A DNA stretch of 9,416 bases. It comes from an uncultured Sulfurimonas sp. GTDB taxonomy: Bacteria > Campylobacterota > Campylobacteria > Campylobacterales > Sulfurimonadaceae. The notes below the pieces were generated by a model. The model was not told the origin of the DNA. It searched no databases and saw only the letters and a program-made list of their open reading frames with translations. The stretch is from positions 1-9,416 of the forward strand of contig CALDOC010000331.1 in the NCBI GenBank assembly GCA_937914675.1, read 5' to 3'. Made by a program: the position numbers and the translations under genes. Below, piece after piece: positions 5,329 to 9,416 of the stretch. Within the stretch, counting starts at the first letter, position 1. Each line of letters begins with the position of its first letter.

Positions 5329-7410
5329 CTACTCTTCATCTTTATCCATGCCTTTTAGAACCATGGCCCTATAAGCGTCGTCCTTTGGAACGAGTCCAGC
5401 TTCATACAAAAACTGGGAGGCCATGAAGTTTTGTTTTTTTATCTTATCGTATTTTGCAAAACTAAGATAGAGCACGTCTTTGGCGCGAGTGACCGCGACG
5501 TAAAAAAGACGCCGCTCTTCATCGAGACTGCCACCGCGTTGCATAAGCTTTCTATTTGGAAAACGGCCATCCATTAGGTCCACTACGTACACTTCTTTAT
5601 ACTCCAAACCTTTACTCGCGTGAACGCTCAAAAGATTCACGCCCTCGCCTTGCGTCAAATCGGACGAACCCAAAATCATGGCGTTTAAAAATCGCTCATG
5701 CTGGGAGTATGGCTTTGAGAGCTCTTCCAAAAGCATCGTTTTTCTAGCTATTCTAGTCAAAGACTCCGTCTTTTGTTTCTCATCGACGCTACCATCTTTA
5801 AGCGTGGCTCTTTTGGTTGAGAGCGTATCCGCTATGTATATGAAAAAAGCTGACGAAGCTATCTTGTTTACAACGGTGCGAGGCTGTTTGATTCCTTTTA
5901 AATCTCGGTACAAAAGATAAAAGTTATATAAGAACGTAGCGCTGTCTTTCGTGAGTTTTGGATGTTTAAGCGCGGAGTTTTTCATAAACTTCGCTTCAAA
6001 TCCAAGCTTTGCGAACTTGCCAACCGCGCCCATCTCCGCAAACTCGTCAAAAAGTCCAAGCTGAGAGTTTAGCTTGCGTTTTTCAAAAGGGTTTGTGATG
6101 CTTTCATCGGGAGCGTACAAACCGTAAAACATGCTTCCATGACCCAACGTTTTAAGAGCGATGTACATCTCTTTGGCCATGGCGCTGCCTATGCCGCGAG
6201 CGAACTCGAAGATGTGTATAAACGCCATCATGTCGGCTTCATTGACCAAGAGAGTGTACAAGTCTAAAATCGCCTTAACCTCTTGAGAGTCGAAAAAACT
6301 TGTTCCTCCCTTTCTCTTGCATGGAATGTTAAGCTCGCGAAGCCCCACTTCTATGCCATCGGCGGAGGAGTTGTTTCGAAAGATTACGGCGATTTCTTCA
6401 TTTGGAGTTTGACTGTCTCTAATCTGCGCCGCCATGGCGTGGTACTGGTCGAAGAGTTCTTCATAAACCAAAAGTTTTGGAGGCTGCGCGTCGTAGTCGC
6501 GAGTCACTTCCAAGTTTTTTGGGTAAATTCTCTCGTTATGCTCTATAACTTTTGTGGCGAGAGAAAGAATGGGACGGGAGGAACGATAATTTTTAGTAAG
6601 AGTGTGCACTTTCGCGTTAGGAAATTTTGTGGAAAACGAACCGATTATCCCTATGTCCGCGCCATTAAAAGCGTAAATGCTCTGATCGTAATCCCCAACG
6701 CAAAAAAGCGATGGAGGCTTCATGGCGTCTATGAGAGTGCCTTGAAGGGCGTTCGTGTCTTGATACTCGTCAACCAAAACTTCTTTGTAGCCCAAGTCGT
6801 TCGTTTGGCACATGTCGCGAAAGTGTAAAAGCAAGTCGTTGAAGTTTACGAAACCGTACTCTTTCTTGAGAGCTTCAAACTCGTCCACAATGTCGGCGTA
6901 GATCAAAGCGAACTGCTCATGCTCTTCGTACTTCCCTTTTACCCAATCCTCAAAGTTGTCGTTTAACTCCGTATTTTGATAAAAAGAGTACATATCGTAA
7001 AGATGATTCCCCCCATAAGGAGTGACGTCGGCGTCTATGTGCATAAAAGAACGCTTCTCATAAACGCTGCGAAAAAGAGTTTTTAGTTCACGCTGTTGTT
7101 TTAAAACCACTCGTTTGTCATACTTTTTAAGCCATCGGTAACTCACCGCGTGAAAAGTTCCGGCGTCTATTTTCGCCGCTATCTCTTTGCCGAAAAACTC
7201 CGCGACGCGCTCAACCATCTCCGCCGCCGCTTTGTTCGTAAACGTCAAAAGCAAAATCTCTTCGGGTTTTACGTTTGAGTTTAAAAGATGCGCTATGCGC
7301 CCCACTATCGTAGAAGTTTTGCCCGTTCCAGCGGAAGCGATGATAAGGTTTTGCTCATGAGCGGAAGTAGCCGCCGCGTACTGTTGCGCGTTTAAACGTG
7401 ATAAAGCCAT
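5329..7410 (-). CDS. uvrD: UvrD/Rep/PcrA-family superfamily 1 DNA helicase
   Basis: This is a 693-residue ATP-dependent 3'-5' helicase of the UvrD/Rep/PcrA group, which unwinds DNA in repair and at stalled replication forks. All superfamily 1A motifs are present in order: a Q motif LNAQQ near 6-10, Walker A SAGTGKT at 26-32, motif Ia LTFTNKAA at 55-62, motif II DEYQD at 214-218, motif III GDYDQSIYAF at 239-248, motif IV NYRSS at 274-278, motif V VHASKGLE at 596-603 and motif VI RRLFYVAVTRA at 633-643. Length is normal and nothing seems broken. The start at 7410 has GGAG six bases upstream. The frame extends to a TTG at 7422, but that overlaps the ribosome binding site. Which of UvrD, Rep or PcrA it replaces cannot be told from sequence alone. 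Confidence 0.95.
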   Translation of the reverse strand: MALSRLNAQQYAAATSAHEQNLIIASAGTGKTSTIVGRIAHLLNSNVKPEEILLLTFTNKAAAEMVERVAEFFGKEIAAKIDAGTFHAVSYRWLKKYDKRVVLKQQRELKTLFRSVYEKRSFMHIDADVTPYGGNHLYDMYSFYQNTELNDNFEDWVKGKYEEHEQFALIYADIVDEFEALKKEYGFVNFNDLLLHFRDMCQTNDLGYKEVLVDEYQDTNALQGTLIDAMKPPSLFCVGDYDQSIYAFNGADIGIIGSFSTKFPNAKVHTLTKNYRSSRPILSLATKVIEHNERIYPKNLEVTRDYDAQPPKLLVYEELFDQYHAMAAQIRDSQTPNEEIAVIFRNNSSADGIEVGLRELNIPCKRKGGTSFFDSQEVKAILDLYTLLVNEADMMAFIHIFEFARGIGSAMAKEMYIALKTLGHGSMFYGLYAPDESITNPFEKRKLNSQLGLFDEFAEMGAVGKFAKLGFEAKFMKNSALKHPKLTKDSATFLYNFYLLYRDLKGIKQPRTVVNKIASSAFFIYIADTLSTKRATLKDGSVDEKQKTESLTRIARKTMLLEELSKPYSQHERFLNAMILGSSDLTQGEGVNLLSVHASKGLEYKEVYVVDLMDGRFPNRKLMQRGGSLDEERRLFYVAVTRAKDVLYLSFAKYDKIKKQNFMASQFLYEAGLVPKDDAYRAMVLKGMDKDEE

Positions 7411-7445
7411 GTGTATCTCCAAACTCTGAATTTTTCACGAGTCGC

Positions 7446-7451
7446 ATTATA
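7446..7451 (-). promoter_or_regulatory. -10 box of the helicase gene
   Basis: Minus-strand TATAAT lies 35 bases before the helicase start, with TTGGAA (four of six -35 bases) 16 bases upstream. This suggests the helicase is transcribed independently of fliL. Confidence 0.45.
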
Positions 7452-7469
7452 TCTACATAGTTTTAAATT

Positions 7470-7486
7470 CCAAAGTTTTGCTTTGG
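7470..7486 (-). terminator. Weak hairpin after fliL
   Basis: CCAAAG and CTTTGG form a six-base-pair stem with a five-base loop in the fliL-helicase gap. On the minus strand it is followed only by AATTTAAAAC, not a clean T run, so termination is likely to be partial. It overlaps the possible -35 region of the helicase promoter. Confidence 0.4.
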
Positions 7487-7507
7487 CGTCATTATGCTTG
7501 AATTATT

Positions 7508-8053
7508 TTATTGAATGACGAATTCCGTAAAATATATGCCTTTAATCTTTCCATCGGAAAGCATAGAGTTCAATATATCCATAATCTGCGTTTCCACTTT
7601 GCTTTTGCCTTTTTTGGAGGTAACCTCTTCAAGAGTTTTTGAAGTTAAAATTCTTATGATTCTATCCCTAAGAACGGCTGTTTTGGCGTCGAGTTCCAAG
7701 CTTAGTTCTGCCCCCTCTAGCTCCAAGGATAAAGTTACTTTTAAGTATCGTCTGCCTGAATCGCTTTTTAAATTCACCGTAAACGTGTCAAGAGGATATA
7801 AGATTCCTATCTCTTTTAACTTTCTTGAATTGTCGTTATCCTCATCTGAATTGCTTCTTTGTGGCTTAGAAACGCTTTTTTCTTTCGCCACTGGCGCAGG
7901 AGCTTGAACCTCTTCATCACTCGAACCCATTAAAAGGGCCGCAACGACTCCACCTATAATTATGATCAAAACAAGCACCACTATTATAATTATCATTAAC
8001 GTGTTGCTTGACTTTTTTTCCGCTGGCGCCGCTTGCGTAGTTTCTTCTGCCAT
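7508..8053 (-). CDS. fliL: Flagellar basal body-associated protein FliL
   Basis: FliL is an inner-membrane protein that surrounds the flagellar stator and supports motor torque. The 181-residue product has a short polar cytoplasmic N-terminus, one very hydrophobic helix at about 19-42, a low-complexity charged linker rich in Ala, Pro, Lys, Asp and Ser to about 78, and a periplasmic FliL domain at 80-181. The domain shows the family pattern YPLDTFTVNL at 86-95, then GRRYLKVTLSLEL, and a C-terminal IKGIYFTEFVIQ. Length is normal for the family. A strong AAGGAG lies five bases before the ATG. It begins 25 bases after the carbonic anhydrase stop, so read-through from that gene is likely. In Campylobacter and Helicobacter, fliL is next to acpS. 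Here acpS is absent from this side. Confidence 0.92.
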   Translation of the reverse strand: MAEETTQAAPAEKKSSNTLMIIIIVVLVLIIIIGGVVAALLMGSSDEEVQAPAPVAKEKSVSKPQRSNSDEDNDNSRKLKEIGILYPLDTFTVNLKSDSGRRYLKVTLSLELEGAELSLELDAKTAVLRDRIIRILTSKTLEEVTSKKGKSKVETQIMDILNSMLSDGKIKGIYFTEFVIQ

Positions 8054-8078
8054 CTTTACTCCTTTTGTTTAAATATCT

Positions 8079-8735
8079 TTATGAGTCTATTACTTCATTT
8101 GCTAAATCTTTTAGCGGCAAAAACTCATAAGTGTCCGCGTTATAGTAATCAATGCTACCCGTTTCAATATCGTAGTACCATCCATGAACGTGCAACGTTC
8201 CATTTTCAAATCGTTTTTTAACCTGTGGATACGTCAATAAGTTTTCGATCTGTTTAATAACCGACAATTTTTCCGTTAAACGCAACAACTCTTCTATTGG
8301 AGCGCTAACCCCAAGACTCAAAATAGCGGATTTTTTTGCGCTTTCACCTAGTTCTAGCCATTTTTTTGTATGTACGAGCGAATCGTCGGTAATCTTTTGA
8401 TACAAATGATTACAAGCTCCACAGTGCGTATGGCCGCAAATAATAATCTCGTCTACGTTTAAAACGCTCACGGCGTATTCAATGCCAGTCGCGGTAGAGT
8501 GAAAATCATTGTCAAGTTTGTATGGAGGAACAAAATTTCCAACGTTACGAACGACAAACAAATCTCCAGGATTTGTTTGAACTATCATGTCGGGAATAAC
8601 CCTAGAGTCGGAACACCCTATAAAGAGCGCTTTAGGAGATTGTCCACTTGTTACAAGTTTTAGAAGCGACTCTTTATTTTTTTTAAAATATGCCTTAAAT
8701 AACTGATTACCTTGAGCGTATTCCTGTAAGTTCAT
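8079..8735 (-). CDS. Beta-class carbonic anhydrase
   Basis: The enzyme interconverts carbon dioxide and bicarbonate in the cytoplasm, supplying bicarbonate for carboxylation and pH balance. The 218-residue product has the beta-class zinc site: Cys41 in GCSDSR with the Asp43-Arg45 dyad, then His102 and Cys105 in CGHTHCGAC. NPGDLFVVRNVGN at 55-67 and a C-terminal LHVHGWYYDIETG are also typical. Length is normal. There is no signal peptide. The start at 8735 is chosen because GGGAGG at 8743-8748 lies seven bases upstream. The frame extends to a TTG at 8750, but that would overlap the ribosome binding site. It starts 15 bases after the stop of an unknown 86-residue gene, so they form an operon. 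In an autotrophic member of the phylum it would serve carbon fixation by the reverse citric acid cycle, but that lifestyle is inference. Confidence 0.95.
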   Translation of the reverse strand: MNLQEYAQGNQLFKAYFKKNKESLLKLVTSGQSPKALFIGCSDSRVIPDMIVQTNPGDLFVVRNVGNFVPPYKLDNDFHSTATGIEYAVSVLNVDEIIICGHTHCGACNHLYQKITDDSLVHTKKWLELGESAKKSAILSLGVSAPIEELLRLTEKLSVIKQIENLLTYPQVKKRFENGTLHVHGWYYDIETGSIDYYNADTYEFLPLKDLANEVIDS

Positions 8736-8750
8736 AAAAGCGCCTCCCAA

Positions 8751-9011
8751 TTATAGAAATTTTTTAATACCTAAGTCAGCTATTATTTCTTCGAAAATAG
8801 CGCCTGATTCACGCGCTATGTCGTCTTGATACTCTATAACTAGCACTTCTTTGCCATTTGACACTCCAGTCGTATAAACCTCTGGAGTGATAGAATGTTT
8901 TGCAATTATTTTTTCAACATGGGAAATCACCCTTTCTTTCTCTTCACTATTTTCATAAGCTATGGATAGTTTTGAAAATCTCTCTTCACTTTTAAATTCC
9001 GCGTCTAACAT
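8751..9011 (-). CDS. Hypothetical 86-residue protein upstream of carbonic anhydrase
   Basis: I do not recognise this protein. It is small and acidic, with no cysteine, signal peptide or membrane segment. By eye the order of secondary structure is strand (12-20), helix (22-38), strand (41-50), strand (53-61), helix (65-80), then a short basic end, which fits a beta-alpha-beta-beta-alpha ferredoxin-like layout. That layout is shared by PII-like and ACT regulators, but no signature of those families is evident. AAGGA lies five bases before the ATG, and a TATAAT box precedes it. It is the first gene ahead of the carbonic anhydrase, with 15 bases between them, which suggests a linked role or shared regulation. 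It is probably a real gene, given its strong translation signals and normal codon use. Confidence 0.75.
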   Translation of the reverse strand: MLDAEFKSEERFSKLSIAYENSEEKERVISHVEKIIAKHSITPEVYTTGVSNGKEVLVIEYQDDIARESGAIFEEIIADLGIKKFL

Positions 9012-9045
9012 ATATTTCCTTCATTTATTGTTTTAATATTGTAGT

Positions 9046-9051
9046 ATTATA
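9046..9051 (-). promoter_or_regulatory. -10 box for the unknown gene-carbonic anhydrase operon
   Basis: Minus-strand TATAAT sits in the 70-base gap after radA, 34 bases before the start at 9011. No convincing -35 box is visible. It would drive the 86-residue gene, the carbonic anhydrase and perhaps fliL. Confidence 0.45.
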
Positions 9052-9081
9052 TAGTAAAATTCTTCGCATAATTCGTTAAAT

Positions 9082-9416
9082 TTAGTACCATTCTAAAAGT
9101 TTTGTTACCTCATCCACTACAAAGATTTTCAAAGCGGTTTTCTCCAATGGTTTTTTTGCCAAAAGAACTTTGGATATATTTTGCATTTTAGCCTCTTTTA
9201 ACCTTACGTCCAACCCATACACTTCTCTAACGTCCCCAACGAGTGAAACTTCGCCTATAAACACCGTCTCCTTAGAAATGGCTCGATTGCGAAAACTGCT
9301 GATTATGGCGGCCAACACCGCCAAATCCGCGGCCGTTTCGGTGATTTTTATACCGCCCGTAATATTGACGTAGACGTCGTAACCTGAAAGTGGAATTTCT
9401 AGTTTTCTCTCAAGCA
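9082..9416 (-). CDS. radA: DNA repair protein RadA, C-terminal part cut by the window edge
   Basis: RadA (Sms) is a RecA-like ATPase that helps process branched recombination intermediates. The frame is open from the right edge to a TAA at 9082, giving the last 110 residues. They match the C-terminal Lon protease-like domain: ERKLEIPLSGYDVYVN, then ITGGIKITETAADLA, SSFRNRAI, VFIGEVSLVGDVREV and a terminal KLLEWY. The zinc finger, Walker motifs and KNRFG motif lie beyond the window. An internal TTG at 9324 is not the real start, because the RadA sequence continues in frame through it. No clear terminator follows. The next gene begins 70 bases downstream with its own promoter. Confidence 0.93.
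   Translation of the reverse strand, partial: LERKLEIPLSGYDVYVNITGGIKITETAADLAVLAAIISSFRNRAISKETVFIGEVSLVGDVREVYGLDVRLKEAKMQNISKVLLAKKPLEKTALKIFVVDEVTKLLEWY

Noticed and set aside
6283..6828. A 181-codon plus-strand open frame opposite the helicase gene
   Set aside because: It is antisense to conserved helicase motifs, its translation has no recognisable domain, and it lacks a convincing ribosome binding site. It is a shadow of the codon pattern on the other strand.
7411..7422. TTG start four codons upstream for the helicase
   Set aside because: The GGAG ribosome binding site lies within these codons and is correctly spaced for the ATG at 7410.
8736..8750. TTG start five codons upstream for the carbonic anhydrase
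   Set aside because: It overlaps the GGGAGG site that serves the ATG at 8735.
1..9416. Searched for a CRISPR array, tRNA or insertion sequence
   Set aside because: No regularly spaced repeats, cloverleaf-like sequence, transposase frame or paired terminal inverted repeats were seen by eye on either strand.

Overview
The window looks like a chromosomal segment of a Campylobacterota bacterium (the former Epsilonproteobacteria, in the range of Sulfurimonas, Sulfurovum or Arcobacter relatives). The support is moderately AT-rich DNA, TATAAT-type -10 boxes with poor -35 boxes, a SorAB sulfite dehydrogenase pair like that of Campylobacter, kinases with the AHQWRQPL H-box common in this phylum, and a RadA / carbonic anhydrase / FliL / UvrD block. 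The phylum is inferred from protein resemblance alone. No rRNA, tRNA or CRISPR array is visible.

Left end (1-790). The N-terminus of an AAA ATPase with a Walker A motif runs off the left edge on the minus strand. Just upstream of it is a 46-codon stub that begins like an ADP-ribosylglycohydrolase and then loses the family sequence, so it is probably a truncated gene. A complete DUF2237 gene follows on the plus strand.

Sulfite oxidation (796-2313, minus strand). sorA, a Tat-exported molybdenum sulfite dehydrogenase, is followed by sorB, a small monohaem cytochrome c whose ribosome binding site overlaps the sorA stop. Together they would oxidise sulfite in the periplasm and pass electrons to the respiratory chain.

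Signalling cassette (2451-5082, plus strand). A promoter and start codon lead into about 34 codons resembling the N-terminus of a permease-like sensor protein, and then that reading frame collapses. Immediately downstream are an intact REC-histidine kinase and an intact REC protein with an unrecognised helical C-terminal region, joined by ATGA overlaps. I read this as a cassette that has lost its membrane sensor. A long imperfect hairpin with A and T tracts closes the operon and may serve both strands.

Right half (5090-9416, all minus strand). In transcription order this holds the C-terminal end of radA, an unrecognised 86-residue protein, a beta-carbonic anhydrase, fliL, a UvrD/Rep-family helicase, and a 68-residue membrane-anchored peptide with a KCGAGKCG motif. 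The unknown 86-residue gene, the anhydrase and fliL are closely spaced and may share a transcript. The helicase and the small cysteine protein each seem to have their own -10 element.

Five starts were chosen by Shine-Dalgarno spacing or signal peptide rather than by the longest open frame: sorA at 2313, sorB at 1107, the helicase at 7410, the carbonic anhydrase at 8735, and the left-edge ATPase at 143.
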